From [Bacteroides] pectinophilus (GTDB taxonomy: Bacteria > Bacillota > Clostridia > Lachnospirales > Lachnospiraceae): a stretch of 64,000 nt of DNA. Below the pieces are notes generated by a model. The model saw only the letters and a list, made by a program, of their open reading frames with translations. It did no database searches and was not told the DNA's origin. Every line of letters begins with the position of its first letter. The stretch's first letter is position 1. A program made the position numbers and the translations under genes. The DNA lies in contig CP102260.1 in NCBI GenBank assembly GCA_025146925.1, positions 1,069,001 through 1,133,000 on the forward strand, given 5' to 3'. Shown here piece by piece: positions 36,706 to 46,028 of this stretch.

Positions 36706-36733
36706 AAGGCACTGCTTTGCCGGTGCCTGTTTT
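36706..36733 (+). terminator. Terminator of the ABC exporter operon
   Basis: AGGCAC pairs with GTGCCT across a 10-base loop, followed by GTTTT. Confidence 0.6.
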
Positions 36734-36742
36734 GGTGGCAAC

Positions 36743-36769
36743 AAAAAAGGAATGTACTTAACATTCCTT
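36743..36769 (-). terminator. Terminator of the tRNA-Leu cluster
   Basis: On the minus strand AAGGAATGT pairs with ACATTCCTT around a 5-base loop, followed by TTTTGTT. Confidence 0.8.
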
Positions 36770-36778
36770 CTTGATGAA

Positions 36779-36863
36779 TGCGGAAGATGGGACTTGAACC
36801 CACACGACTGCAATAGCCACAAGATCCTTAGTCTTGCTCGTCTGCCAGTTCCGACACTTCCGC
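36779..36863 (-). tRNA. tRNA-Leu (anticodon AAG), copy 1
   Basis: A class II tRNA of 85 bases on the minus strand. The acceptor is GCGGAAG/CTTCCGC with discriminator A, the anticodon stem CAAGA/TCTTG encloses CTAAGGA, and there is a long variable arm and a GGTTCAAGTCC T arm. Anticodon AAG would need A34-to-inosine editing to read CTT, CTC and CTA. It differs from the second copy at one D-arm base. Confidence 0.95.
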
Positions 36864-36898
36864 ATGCGTATTAAATTGTTCATCTGAATAATAATTGA

Positions 36899-36983
36899 TG
36901 CGGAAGATGGGACTTGAACCCACACGACTGCAATAGCCACAAGATCCTTAGTCTTGCTCGTCTGCCAATTCCGACACTTCCGC
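36899..36983 (-). tRNA. tRNA-Leu (anticodon AAG), copy 2
   Basis: Almost identical to the copy 36 bases downstream on the minus strand, with the same AAG anticodon and variable arm. A tandem duplicate. Confidence 0.95.
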
Positions 36984-37026
36984 ATATTAAATTAGATGAT
37001 GCTATAGTGGATATCCGCAATTGATA

Positions 37027-37111
37027 TGCGGAAGATGGGACTTGAACCCACACGAGCTTAACGCCCACAAGAACCTGAATCTTGCTCGTCTGCCAATTCC
37101 GACACTTCCGC
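37027..37111 (-). tRNA. tRNA-Leu (anticodon CAG)
   Basis: A class II tRNA with the same acceptor and T arm as the two AAG copies. The anticodon loop is TTCAGGT (anticodon CAG, reads CTG) and the variable arm differs. First gene of the three-tRNA transcript. Confidence 0.95.
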
Positions 37112-37149
37112 GTAGCTCACAGTTGATATCCCAACCACAACGCTTGCTT

Positions 37150-37178
37150 ATAATAACATTTGAGTATTTGAAAGTCAA
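37150..37178 (-). promoter_or_regulatory. Promoter of the tRNA-Leu cluster
   Basis: On the minus strand TTGACT, 17-base spacer and TATTAT, about 39 bases before the first tRNA. It has the same boxes and spacer as the tRNA-Pro promoter. Confidence 0.75.
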
Positions 37179-37249
37179 CACTTTTTTATAAAAAATTTGA
37201 AAAAAGTTTTTTATGGCAAACTTTATGAGAAACTTTAATAAAAATGTTT

Positions 37250-37278
37250 TGAATTTTTATATGTACTATGGTACAATA
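37250..37278 (+). promoter_or_regulatory. Promoter of scfA
   Basis: TTGAAT (37250-37255), 17-base spacer and TACAAT (37273-37278) with an extended TG at 37270. It lies 69 bases before the peptide gene. Confidence 0.7.
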
Positions 37279-37347
37279 GCAAAAGATGTTTAATGCGGAT
37301 ATAATGCATTTGACTATGTAATCTATTTTAGTTCCAGGAGGTTTATT

Positions 37348-37494
37348 ATGAAGCATATTAAGACAATTAATGACAGAGTTCTTAAGGATACTATGAAGAA
37401 GGGCGGCTGCGGTGAGTGCCAGACATCATGCCAGTCAGCATGTAAGACATCATGTACAGTAGGTAACCAGAGCTGCGAGAATAAGAACAACTAA
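37348..37494 (+). CDS. scfA: Six-cysteine peptide SCIFF (precursor)
   Basis: A 48-residue peptide with six cysteines at 21, 24, 28, 32, 36 and 43 in its C-terminal half, after a conserved leader-like MKHIKTINDRVLKDT. This is the SCIFF family of Clostridia (six cysteines in forty-five residues). Its partner radical SAM enzyme forms a thioether crosslink in the peptide. The gene has a strong AGGAGG site and its own promoter. The maturase gene starts 128 bases downstream beyond a hairpin. The final role of the mature peptide is not known. Confidence 0.95.
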   Translation: MKHIKTINDRVLKDTMKKGGCGECQTSCQSACKTSCTVGNQSCENKNN

Positions 37495-37516
37495 TACTCA
37501 TAGTATTGGACTGCTG

Positions 37517-37560
37517 ACGAGAGAGTGTTTGGGATATAAGCACTCTCTCGTTGTGTGTTT
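37517..37560 (+). terminator. Terminator or attenuator between scfA and scfB
   Basis: ACGAGAGAGTG (37517-37527) pairs with CACTCTCTCGT (37541-37551); the tail TGTGTGTTT is only partly T-rich, so read-through to scfB is likely. This fits a high peptide to enzyme ratio. Confidence 0.7.
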
Positions 37561-37621
37561 ATGATTGTATGATTTTTAAAGAAAAGATAGTAGATATAGA
37601 TAGATTTGGAGTAATTAAGTA

Positions 37622-39010
37622 ATGATTCATCAGTATAAGAACAACGGATACAACATAATACTTGATGTCAACAGCGGAGCAGTTCATGTTGTTGATGATA
37701 TAGTTTATGATGTTATAGAGGAATACAATAAGAATGAAGATGCCGACGGCAGATTTACAGGCACTGATAAGGACAGTCTGGCTGAGAAGTTTGCATCAAA
37801 GTACAGCAGGGATGATGTATATGAAGTATGTGATGAGATTGAAGAGCTTACAGAGCAGGGGCGTCTTTTTACAAGAGATATATATGAACCTTACATAGAC
37901 AGCTTTAAGGACAGACCAACGGTTGTTAAGGCACTCTGCCTGCATATAGCACATGACTGTAACCTTGCATGTAAGTACTGCTTTGCAGAAGAAGGAGAAT
38001 ATCACGGACGCAGAGCCATGATGTCATATGAGGTTGGCAGGAAGGCTCTTGATTTCCTTGTTGCCAATTCAGGAAGCAGGCGCAACCTTGAGGTTGATTT
38101 CTTCGGCGGTGAGCCGACGATGAACTTTGACGTTGTTAAACAGCTTGTTGAATATGGAAGAAGCATTGAGAAGGAGCATAATAAAAACTTCAGATTTACG
38201 CTTACGACTAACGGAGTACTTCTTAATGATGAGATAATGGAATTTGCCAACAAAGAGATGGCAAATGTAGTTTTAAGCATTGACGGACGTAAGGAGATTA
38301 ATGACCTTATGCGTCCTACACGCAATAACCATGGCAGCAGCTATGATATAATTATGCCGAAGTTCAAGAAGTTTGCCGAGAGCCGTAATCAGACTAATTA
38401 TTATGTACGCGGTACATTTACACATAATAATATCGACTTTTCAAAGGATGTTCTTCATCTCGCAGATGAGGGATTTGAGCAGATTTCGGTTGAACCGGTA
38501 GTTGCAAAACCGGAAGATGACTATGCAATAAGAGAGGAAGATCTTCCTAAGATATTTGAAGAATATGATGCACTTGCAGCAGAACTGGTTAAGAGAAAGA
38601 AGGCGGGTAATGGATTCAATTTCTTCCACTTCATGATTGACCTTGATGGCGGTCCATGTGTAGCCAAGAGACTTTCAGGATGTGGCTCAGGCTGTGAGTA
38701 TCTTGCAGTTACTCCTTGGGGTGATTTTTACCCATGTCACCAGTTTGTGGGTAATGAAGAATTTATAATGGGTAATGTGGACGAAGGTATTACACGCACA
38801 GACATCAGAGATGAGTTCAAGGCGTGCAATGTATATTCAAAAGACAAATGCAAAAAATGTTTTGCAAAGTTTTTCTGCTCGGGCGGCTGCGCTGCCAACT
38901 CTTATAATTTCCATGGCAATATCAATGATGCATATGATATTGGATGTGAGATGCAGAGAAAGCGCGTTGAGTGTGCGATTATGATAAAAGCGGCACTTGC
39001 AGACAAATAA
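37622..39010 (+). CDS. scfB: SCIFF maturase, radical SAM/SPASM thioether enzyme
   Basis: 462 residues. An N-terminal peptide-recognition (RRE-like) domain (about 1-100) precedes the radical SAM motif CNLACKYC with Cys113, Cys117 and Cys120 for the SAM-binding 4Fe-4S cluster. A SPASM domain with two further cluster sites follows: CGSGCEY...YPCHQF, then CKKCFAKFFCSGGC and a final Cys in IGCEMQ. It forms the Cys-Thr thioether in ScfA. The start has a distant GGAG site. It lies 25 bases upstream of secDF, an association typical of Clostridia. Confidence 0.95.
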   Translation: MIHQYKNNGYNIILDVNSGAVHVVDDIVYDVIEEYNKNEDADGRFTGTDKDSLAEKFASKYSRDDVYEVCDEIEELTEQGRLFTRDIYEPYIDSFKDRPTVVKALCLHIAHDCNLACKYCFAEEGEYHGRRAMMSYEVGRKALDFLVANSGSRRNLEVDFFGGEPTMNFDVVKQLVEYGRSIEKEHNKNFRFTLTTNGVLLNDEIMEFANKEMANVVLSIDGRKEINDLMRPTRNNHGSSYDIIMPKFKKFAESRNQTNYYVRGTFTHNNIDFSKDVLHLADEGFEQISVEPVVAKPEDDYAIREEDLPKIFEEYDALAAELVKRKKAGNGFNFFHFMIDLDGGPCVAKRLSGCGSGCEYLAVTPWGDFYPCHQFVGNEEFIMGNVDEGITRTDIRDEFKACNVYSKDKCKKCFAKFFCSGGCAANSYNFHGNINDAYDIGCEMQRKRVECAIMIKAALADK

Positions 39011-39035
39011 TTTATTATGGGCATGGAGGATTGAT

Positions 39036-41327
39036 ATGAGGTACAATTTAAAAAAGAAGATTATCTATTCGATAATCATTCTTGCACTGCTCTTTGGAAT
39101 GAGTTATGTTGCTATATTCGGAATGAAGGACGGATACGGCAGCATAGGACAGATTAAGCAGGGACTTGATCTTGCGGGCGGTGTCAGCATAACTTATGAG
39201 ATACAGGAAGATAATCCAAGTGATCAGGATGTATCAGATACAATATACAAGCTGCAACAGCGTGTTACTAATTACAGTACTGAAGCAGAAGTATACAAAG
39301 AGGGTGGCAACAGAATTACTGTTGAGATTCCTGACGTAACGGATGCCAATGCAATTCTTGAAGAGCTTGGACAGCCGGGAACACTTATGTTCCTTGACAG
39401 CGACGGATATACTAAGTTCAGCAACGGAGAAGAATGCACACCTCTTCTTACAGGTTCAGACGTTAAGAATGCAGTAGCAGGAGCAGACACAAGCCAGTCA
39501 TCAACAAGCAAGTATGTAGTATCACTTGAGTTTAATGATGAAGGTAAGCAGAAGTTCGCAGATGCAACATCAGCTAACGTAGGCAAGATTATTTATATAG
39601 TATATGATGGTAAGGTCGTAAGCGCACCAAGAGTTAATGAGGCAATTACAGGCGGAAGTGCACAGATAGACGGTATGTCATCTTATGATGAGGCTAACAC
39701 TCTTGCTTCATATGTAAGAATAGGTGCAATGCCTCTTGAACTTAAAGAGATGCGTTCGCAGGTAGTAGGTGCAAAGCTTGGAGAGACAGCAATCCAGACG
39801 AGCCTTCTTGCGGGAGCAATAGGACTCGCAATACTCTGCCTGTTTATGATAATTGCCTACAGAGTACCGGGAGTTGCAGCCTGTCTTGCACTCGTAATAT
39901 ATGTAGCACTTGATATATTTATACTCAGCGTATATGAGATAACACTTACACTTTCAGGTATAGCAGGTATTGTATTGTCAATCGGTATGGCTGTCGATGC
40001 CAACGTCGTAATCTTCTCACGTATAAGAGAGGAAATCGGTGCAGGCAAGAGCGTTGATGCGGCAATCGAACAGGGCTTCAAGAAAGCTATGTCAGCCGTA
40101 GTTGACGGTAATGTTACAACAATTATCGCAGCACTTGTTCTGTATCTTAGAGGTTCGGGCTCAGTTAAGGGATTTGCGGTAACTCTTGGAATCGGTGTTG
40201 TGCTTTCGATGTTTACGGCACTTGTTATTTCTAAGACGATAGTACGTCTGCTTTACAACTTTGGCTGCAAGTCAGAGAAGCTGTATGGTTCTGTAAGACA
40301 CAAGAAGATATTCGACTTTGTCAGCATGAGAAAGGCTACATTCGCTATTCCGGGCGTAATACTTGCTATCTGTATTATCGTGATGATAGTATTCACAGCC
40401 AATGGTAAGGGCGCACTTAATTACAGCCTTGATTTTGCAGGTGGTACTTCTACAACAGTTACATTTGCAGAAGAAATGTCACTTGCTGACATTGATGCCA
40501 ATGTAATCCCTGTAATCAGGGAAGCTACAGGAGTTGCCAATGTGCAGCAGCAGAAAGTAACAGACAGCACACAGGTAGTATTTAAGACAGATGAGCTTTC
40601 ATTAGCACAGAGAGAGGCTCTTAATACAGCACTTGAGAATAAGTTTGGTGTGGCTGATTCAGATATTGACAGCCAGAGCATCAGTTCAACAGTCAGCTCA
40701 GAGATGAAGCAGGATGCAGTTATAGCTACTGTGCTTGCAATTATCTGTATTCTTATATATGTATGGTTCAGATTTAAGGATATCAGCTTTGCCGGAAGTA
40801 CGGTACTTGCACTTGTGCATGATGTTGCAATCGTATTTACATTCTATGTATTCTCAAGACTTTCAGTCGGCGGAACATTTATCGCATGTATGCTTACTAT
40901 AGTCGGATATTCAGTTAACTCAACAATCGTTATATTCGACCGAGTACGTGATACGATTAATTCGGCAGCAGATAAGAGTAAGCTGGATTATAAGCAGGTT
41001 GTTAATGAGAGTATCACTAATACACTTACAAGATCAATTAATACATCACTTACAACATTTATAATGCTTGCTGTATTGTATATATTCGGCGTTGCCACAA
41101 TCAGGGAGTTTGCACTTCCTCTTATGGTTGGTATTATTGCAGGTGCATTCTCATCAGTATTCCTTACCGGTAATATGTGGCTTATTTTCAGAGCTGCCAA
41201 GGAAAAGCATCAGGCTAAGTCTGCTGCAAGAGAAGCGGAAAAAGAGAAGAGAGCAGAGGCGGAAGCTGCAAAGAATCTCAGCAATTCAAAGAAAAAGAAG
41301 AAAGATAAGAAGAATAACGAAGATTAA
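39036..41327 (+). CDS. secDF: Fused SecDF protein-export membrane protein
   Basis: 763 residues. The SecD half (1 to ~425) has a first helix at ~7-27, a shortened periplasmic-type P1 domain (GGVSITYEI) and five more helices, including GIVLSIGMAVDANVVIFSRI. The SecF half has the same plan with FAGGTSTTVTF and GYSVNSTIVIFDRVRD. The C-terminal tail is lysine-rich. It uses the proton gradient to help Sec export. The frame opens at a TTG at 38997, but ATG 39036 behind ATGGAGGA is the likely start. Confidence 0.94.
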   Translation: MRYNLKKKIIYSIIILALLFGMSYVAIFGMKDGYGSIGQIKQGLDLAGGVSITYEIQEDNPSDQDVSDTIYKLQQRVTNYSTEAEVYKEGGNRITVEIPDVTDANAILEELGQPGTLMFLDSDGYTKFSNGEECTPLLTGSDVKNAVAGADTSQSSTSKYVVSLEFNDEGKQKFADATSANVGKIIYIVYDGKVVSAPRVNEAITGGSAQIDGMSSYDEANTLASYVRIGAMPLELKEMRSQVVGAKLGETAIQTSLLAGAIGLAILCLFMIIAYRVPGVAACLALVIYVALDIFILSVYEITLTLSGIAGIVLSIGMAVDANVVIFSRIREEIGAGKSVDAAIEQGFKKAMSAVVDGNVTTIIAALVLYLRGSGSVKGFAVTLGIGVVLSMFTALVISKTIVRLLYNFGCKSEKLYGSVRHKKIFDFVSMRKATFAIPGVILAICIIVMIVFTANGKGALNYSLDFAGGTSTTVTFAEEMSLADIDANVIPVIREATGVANVQQQKVTDSTQVVFKTDELSLAQREALNTALENKFGVADSDIDSQSISSTVSSEMKQDAVIATVLAIICILIYVWFRFKDISFAGSTVLALVHDVAIVFTFYVFSRLSVGGTFIACMLTIVGYSVNSTIVIFDRVRDTINSAADKSKLDYKQVVNESITNTLTRSINTSLTTFIMLAVLYIFGVATIREFALPLMVGIIAGAFSSVFLTGNMWLIFRAAKEKHQAKSAAREAEKEKRAEAEAAKNLSNSKKKKKDKKNNED

Positions 41328-41347
41328 TCTTACATCTGAAAGGATAT

Positions 41348-41386
41348 ATGCCTGCGGCTTATATAGTGTCGCAGGCATTATTTTTA
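41348..41386 (+). terminator. Terminator after secDF
   Basis: ATGCCTGCG (41348-41356) pairs with CGCAGGCAT (41370-41378), followed by TATTTTTAT. It ends five bases before the recJ start. Confidence 0.78.
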
Positions 41387-41390
41387 TAAT

Positions 41391-43124
41391 ATGAGTATAT
41401 GGAAAGTATATGCCAAAAAGGCGGATTTTAAAGCTATAGGAGCCAGATTCGGAATTAATCAGGTGATTGCCCGTATAATAAGAAATCGCGATGTGACGGA
41501 GGATTCGCAGTATGAGGAATATCTGTACGGGGGACTTGAAAGCATGCATGATCCGGTGCTTATGAAAGGGATAAGCGAAGCGGTGGCTGTTATAAAAAAT
41601 GCAATAGCAGACGGAAAACGCATAAGAATAATAGGTGATTATGATATAGACGGGGTATGTTCGATATGTATACTCCACAAAGGGCTTATAATGGCTGGAG
41701 CAGACGCAGATTATGTTGTGCCGGACAGAATAACCGATGGATATGGAATAAATGAGAATCTGATACGCAATGCGATTGCAGACGGCATAGACATGATTAT
41801 AACATGTGACAACGGAATTGCAGCATATGATGCGATTGCATATGCAAAGGAAAATGGTATAACCATTATAGTAACAGACCATCATGATGTGCCATTCAGG
41901 GAGAACGCAGACGGAACAAGAGAATATATCATCCCGCCTGCAGATGTTGTGGTTGATCCCAAACAGTCAGACTGCGGATATCCGTTTAAAGAATTGTGCG
42001 GTGCGCTTGTAGCATGGAAGATGATACAACATCTGCTTGGGCAGAAGCCCAAGGACAGTGAATTTCTGATGTATCTGCTTGAACTTGGAGCGATTGCCAC
42101 GGTCGGGGATATAGTAAGTCTTCAGGGAGAGAACAGGACAATAGTCAAGCAGGGACTGCGGCATATTCATGCGGGAACGAGAAATGTCGGACTTAAGACA
42201 CTAATGGATGTGTGTGGAGTTGCAGAGGCTGATTTTAATGCATATCATATAGGATTTGTTGTCGGACCGTGTCTTAATGCGAGCGGAAGGCTTGACAGCG
42301 CGGTTAAGGCGATAAGGCTTCTTGAGACGGATGATGAAAAGCAGGCGCAGGCGCTTGCTGCTGAATTAAAGCTGCTTAATGACGAACGCAAGGATATGAC
42401 GGAAAGGGGAGTCGAGAATGCATGCAATACGGTTGAGCGTGAGTATGGAAACAATATACCACAGATTATAGTTGTGCATCTCGATAACTGCCATGAGAGC
42501 GTTGCCGGTATTATAGCGGGAAGAGTAAGAGAGAAATATTACAGACCGTGTATAATATTCACGGATTCAATAGGCGAGCACGGAATATACAAAGGTTCAG
42601 GAAGGTCAATTGAGCCTTATGATATGTTTGCAGGAGTTAACAGATTCAGGGATATGCTGGAGAAGTTCGGTGGACATCATATGGCAGCGGGAATGAGCAT
42701 AAGAAGCGAAAGATTTGAAGAGTTCAGGGAATGTCTTGTGAATTCAATGGACATGAGCGATGAAGAACTTACACCGGTAACATGGATAGATGTGCCGATG
42801 CCGCTGGACTATGTGACAGAAGAGGTGACAGAACAGCTGCAGCTGCTTGAGCCGTTTGGTAAAGATAATCCCAAACCTGTTTTTGCAGATAAGAATCTTA
42901 CAGTTGTAAGAAAGAATATAATAGGAAAAAACCGCAATGTACTCAAAATGATACTTCAGACTGTCAACGGACGCAGACTTGAGGCTGTGAAGTTCCACGT
43001 CACGCAGGAAGAGGCAGATAATATGAAGACAGGGGATATTATTTCAATTGTTTATTATCCTGATATAAATACATTCAATGGCAACAGCACGCTCCAGATG
43101 ATTATCTCTGAAATAAAACATTAA
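41391..43124 (+). CDS. recJ: Single-stranded-DNA exonuclease RecJ
   Basis: A DHH-family exonuclease of 577 residues for recombination and mismatch repair. Motifs are GDYDIDG (82-88), TDHHD with Asp163-His165, GPCLNASGRLD, the DHHA1 region (DNCHESVAGIIAGRV, FGGHHMAAG) and a C-terminal OB domain. The start gives the family N-terminus but has no ribosome site and directly follows a terminator tail. The sequence TATAAT abuts the ATG. A start further in would remove conserved residues, so expression may be unusual. Confidence 0.9.
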   Translation: MSIWKVYAKKADFKAIGARFGINQVIARIIRNRDVTEDSQYEEYLYGGLESMHDPVLMKGISEAVAVIKNAIADGKRIRIIGDYDIDGVCSICILHKGLIMAGADADYVVPDRITDGYGINENLIRNAIADGIDMIITCDNGIAAYDAIAYAKENGITIIVTDHHDVPFRENADGTREYIIPPADVVVDPKQSDCGYPFKELCGALVAWKMIQHLLGQKPKDSEFLMYLLELGAIATVGDIVSLQGENRTIVKQGLRHIHAGTRNVGLKTLMDVCGVAEADFNAYHIGFVVGPCLNASGRLDSAVKAIRLLETDDEKQAQALAAELKLLNDERKDMTERGVENACNTVEREYGNNIPQIIVVHLDNCHESVAGIIAGRVREKYYRPCIIFTDSIGEHGIYKGSGRSIEPYDMFAGVNRFRDMLEKFGGHHMAAGMSIRSERFEEFRECLVNSMDMSDEELTPVTWIDVPMPLDYVTEEVTEQLQLLEPFGKDNPKPVFADKNLTVVRKNIIGKNRNVLKMILQTVNGRRLEAVKFHVTQEEADNMKTGDIISIVYYPDINTFNGNSTLQMIISEIKH

Positions 43125-43130
43125 AAATAT

Positions 43131-43179
43131 CCCCCGGATGACAGGCGTGGTACGGTCTGAAATCCGGGGCGTATTTTGT
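43131..43179. terminator. Bidirectional terminator between recJ and YcxB-like gene
   Basis: CCCCGGAT (43132-43139) pairs with ATCCGGGG (43162-43169); T-rich on one side, A-rich on the other. Confidence 0.7.
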
Positions 43180-43180
43180 A

Positions 43181-43708
43181 TTATGAACGTTTTATCTTTA
43201 TAAGACATTTATTCTGGTCAGCGTGCTCGAATATGTAATCAATAAAAGTTTTTTTGAATTCTTCCGGAATGTCAGCCTTGCGTATCATGACAATCATCCG
43301 GCCTTTGTTAAACATCATGTAGTATCCGAGCTTATCATATATTGTGGTAAATTCATCCCAGTTGTAGGTGTAGGATATGTTAAAATCCTTTATCTCTGCG
43401 AGAATTCCTGTTGGCATAAGTGTAATCTCACATGGGGCACTCTCTGATGCATCACGGTGTTTCAGATGGTAGCTGATGCTGCTTTTGCACTGTGAAAATA
43501 TGAAAAACGGATATGCACAGAATATTACATAAACAATCATTAAAAATGATGAACGGAATCCACAGGCAAAGAGCACAATCGATGCTGCGGCCGGAATGCA
43601 CGAAAGGATGAGTTCAGTCTTATTGCGCCAGAAACGGTTCCAGTATACAATCCGGGAGTATTCTTTGCCATCAGCCTTTAGCCTGGTATTAAATTTTATA
43701 ATATCCAT
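43181..43708 (-). CDS. YcxB-like membrane protein
   Basis: 175 residues with two adjacent hydrophobic helices (about 35-75) and a C-terminal beta-sandwich-like domain (TYNWDEFTTIYDKLGYYMMF) similar to the YcxB C-terminal family. Function is unknown. The frame opens at 43813, but ATG 43708 follows GAGGAT at normal spacing. It is a single gene between two terminators or divergent neighbours. Confidence 0.75.
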   Translation of the reverse strand: MDIIKFNTRLKADGKEYSRIVYWNRFWRNKTELILSCIPAAASIVLFACGFRSSFLMIVYVIFCAYPFFIFSQCKSSISYHLKHRDASESAPCEITLMPTGILAEIKDFNISYTYNWDEFTTIYDKLGYYMMFNKGRMIVMIRKADIPEEFKKTFIDYIFEHADQNKCLIKIKRS

Positions 43709-43807
43709 TATATAAATCCTCATTTCTGCTAAAAAATAATCTTTGATTAATATAACACACGCTGCAGCTTTACTCAATAAAATAATAATAAAATCGTAAT
43801 ATAGCTG

Positions 43808-43836
43808 TTCCAAAAAGGGAGAATATAGAGTATAAT
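43808..43836 (+). promoter_or_regulatory. Possible promoter of GGDEF-EAL gene
   Basis: TATAAT (43831-43836) with a weak TTCCAA -35 box at 17-base spacing. Confidence 0.4.
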
Positions 43837-43898
43837 AAAAAAATAATTAATCAGATAAATATGCGGCGGTAATGCCAGTGTGCGGGGGAGATTTTGTT

Positions 43899-46028
43899 GT
43901 GGAAAAAGACAGCGTACGCGATATTGCAATGACTAACATTGTCAGCAGGCTTGACAAGGAAGGAACATTCACGGAAGTAGTATATGAGATTCTGCAGGAG
44001 ACTCAGAAGTATCTTGAGGCTACATGTGCAGCACTTATGCAGATTAATTCATCACAGACTAAGATAGGTACTGTAATAGCATGTAATTCTGCAGGTAATT
44101 CCAATTATGTGCCTCCTGAAGTCAGGCTCGAAGGAATGCAGGGAGTATTGTTTACGGAAGAGACAACAGTGTATCAGAAGTCAGAAGCTGACAGAGTTCA
44201 GTCAGAACTTCTTGAGCAGCTTGATGTAAGCTGTATAGTTACTGTTCCTATTGTAATCAATGACATGATTGCGATGTATTTCGTGATATTTGAGCAGAAT
44301 GAAGAACATGCATATGATGACAGGAAACTCCAGTTTATACAGGATACGGCCAGGATTATTCAGAGCATTGCACAGAAGAAGATAATTAACAACTCATTGC
44401 TTTCTTCGTATGAATTGTTAAGAGAGATATTGAGTAATATAGGAAGCGGGATTATTGTCTGCAGTCAGGAGAATGGCAATGTGCTTTTTGAGAACGATAT
44501 TGCACAGAATGCAGATGAAGTCCGCAGAACAATGAAGGAATGTATTCAGGATTTCTTCGATAAGGGATGTCCTATGGAGGATATCAGACCCGTTGAGAAT
44601 TACGATGCACAGTCAGGCCTCTGGTTCGAGGTAAGATTTGCTCCGCTTAACTGGCTTGACGGCAGTCCGGTAATTATATGTACTGCAGTTGACATTACAC
44701 AGAAAAAGAAGAATCAGCAGAAGATAGAATATCAGGCTCATAATGATTTTCTTACAGGTCTTTATAACAGAATGAAGTGTGAAAGTGACCTGCGCAAGGT
44801 TATCAAGAATGCGGTAAAGGATGGCACTACAGGTGCTGTAATGTTCATTGATCTTGATAATTTCAAGCATATCAATGACGGATTGGGACATCAGTATGGA
44901 GATGTTCTTCTTCAGCAGGTTGCAGCAGGAATCCAGGGGATAGCAGGGCTTCGTGGACACTGCTACAGAATGGGCGGCGATGAGTTTGTAATAATAATAG
45001 AACCGCAATTATATGACCAGCTTGACAGGTTGGTAAGAATAATTTCTGATATGTTCAACAGATCGTGGTATCTTATGGGAACGGAATATTACTGTACAAT
45101 GAGTATGGGTATTGCACGTTTTCCTGAACATGGGAGCGATGTTAATGAGCTTATCAAAAAAGCAGATATTGCAATGTATGAGGCCAAGAAAGGCGGAAAG
45201 AACCGATATGCTTATTACAGTGCCGGCAATGATAGTGGCTCGATAAAGCAGCTTGATATTGAAAATAATATGCGTCAGGCAGTAGCTTCGGAATGTGACG
45301 AATTCATTGTATTCTACCAGCCTGTAGTGGATGCTGTTACGAGAGAATGCGTATCATGTGAAGCTCTTATAAGATGGAACAGTAAGGCACTCGGATTTAT
45401 GGCACCGGGAGAGTTTATACCCCTTGCGGAATATCTTGGACTTATTACATCAATAGGTGACTTTATACTTGAGGAAGCGTGCAGGCAGTGTAAGGACTGG
45501 AACGAGCATGGTTTCCCTGATTTCAGGATTAATATTAACCTTTCGGTTGTACAGCTTATGCAAAAAGACGTTGTTGACAATGTTAAGAAGATTCTTGACA
45601 GAACCGGCGTTAATCCGCATAACATTGTCCTTGAGATAACGGAATCATTTGCAATTAATGATATGGAGAGAGTCATGAATATCGTTAAGGGATTGCGAAG
45701 GCTTGGTCCTAAGATTGCACTTGATGATTTTGGAACAGGATATTCATCGCTCAATTACATAAAGCAGCTCCCACTTGATATAATAAAGGTGGACAAGACA
45801 TTTATAGATGATATAGTTGATGATGATTACGCAAAGGCATTTGTGAAGCTTATAGTAGAACTTTCCAAGACAATAGGCACTAAGATATGTGTAGAAGGCG
45901 TTGAATCAAGAGAACAGTATGAGGTACTGTCACAGATTGGTGTTGACTACATTCAGGGATATTATTTTGGAAAACCTGTACCTGTAGGAGAATTTGCTCA
46001 CAGAAATCTCCGGAGGGATGCGCAATGA
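43899..46028 (+). CDS. GAF-GGDEF-EAL cyclic di-GMP protein
   Basis: 709 residues, soluble. A GAF-like sensor domain (about 10-160) and a PAS-like segment (about 170-270) precede a GGDEF domain with intact GGDEF at 359-363. An EAL domain follows, with EAL at 488-490, DDFGTGYSSLNY, KVDKTF and CVEGVES. Both catalytic sites look intact, so it could make or break cyclic di-GMP depending on signal. The start is taken as GTG 43899, because the GGGGGAG site at 43884-43890 suits it; an ATG at 43872 is in frame. The stop overlaps queH by four bases. Confidence 0.92.
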   Translation: MEKDSVRDIAMTNIVSRLDKEGTFTEVVYEILQETQKYLEATCAALMQINSSQTKIGTVIACNSAGNSNYVPPEVRLEGMQGVLFTEETTVYQKSEADRVQSELLEQLDVSCIVTVPIVINDMIAMYFVIFEQNEEHAYDDRKLQFIQDTARIIQSIAQKKIINNSLLSSYELLREILSNIGSGIIVCSQENGNVLFENDIAQNADEVRRTMKECIQDFFDKGCPMEDIRPVENYDAQSGLWFEVRFAPLNWLDGSPVIICTAVDITQKKKNQQKIEYQAHNDFLTGLYNRMKCESDLRKVIKNAVKDGTTGAVMFIDLDNFKHINDGLGHQYGDVLLQQVAAGIQGIAGLRGHCYRMGGDEFVIIIEPQLYDQLDRLVRIISDMFNRSWYLMGTEYYCTMSMGIARFPEHGSDVNELIKKADIAMYEAKKGGKNRYAYYSAGNDSGSIKQLDIENNMRQAVASECDEFIVFYQPVVDAVTRECVSCEALIRWNSKALGFMAPGEFIPLAEYLGLITSIGDFILEEACRQCKDWNEHGFPDFRININLSVVQLMQKDVVDNVKKILDRTGVNPHNIVLEITESFAINDMERVMNIVKGLRRLGPKIALDDFGTGYSSLNYIKQLPLDIIKVDKTFIDDIVDDDYAKAFVKLIVELSKTIGTKICVEGVESREQYEVLSQIGVDYIQGYYFGKPVPVGEFAHRNLRRDAQ

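Noticed and set aside
36758-37068. Two overlapping minus-strand ORFs with repeated MRKCRNWQTSKTKDL-like peptides
   Set aside because: They are translations of the three tRNA-Leu genes, not proteins.
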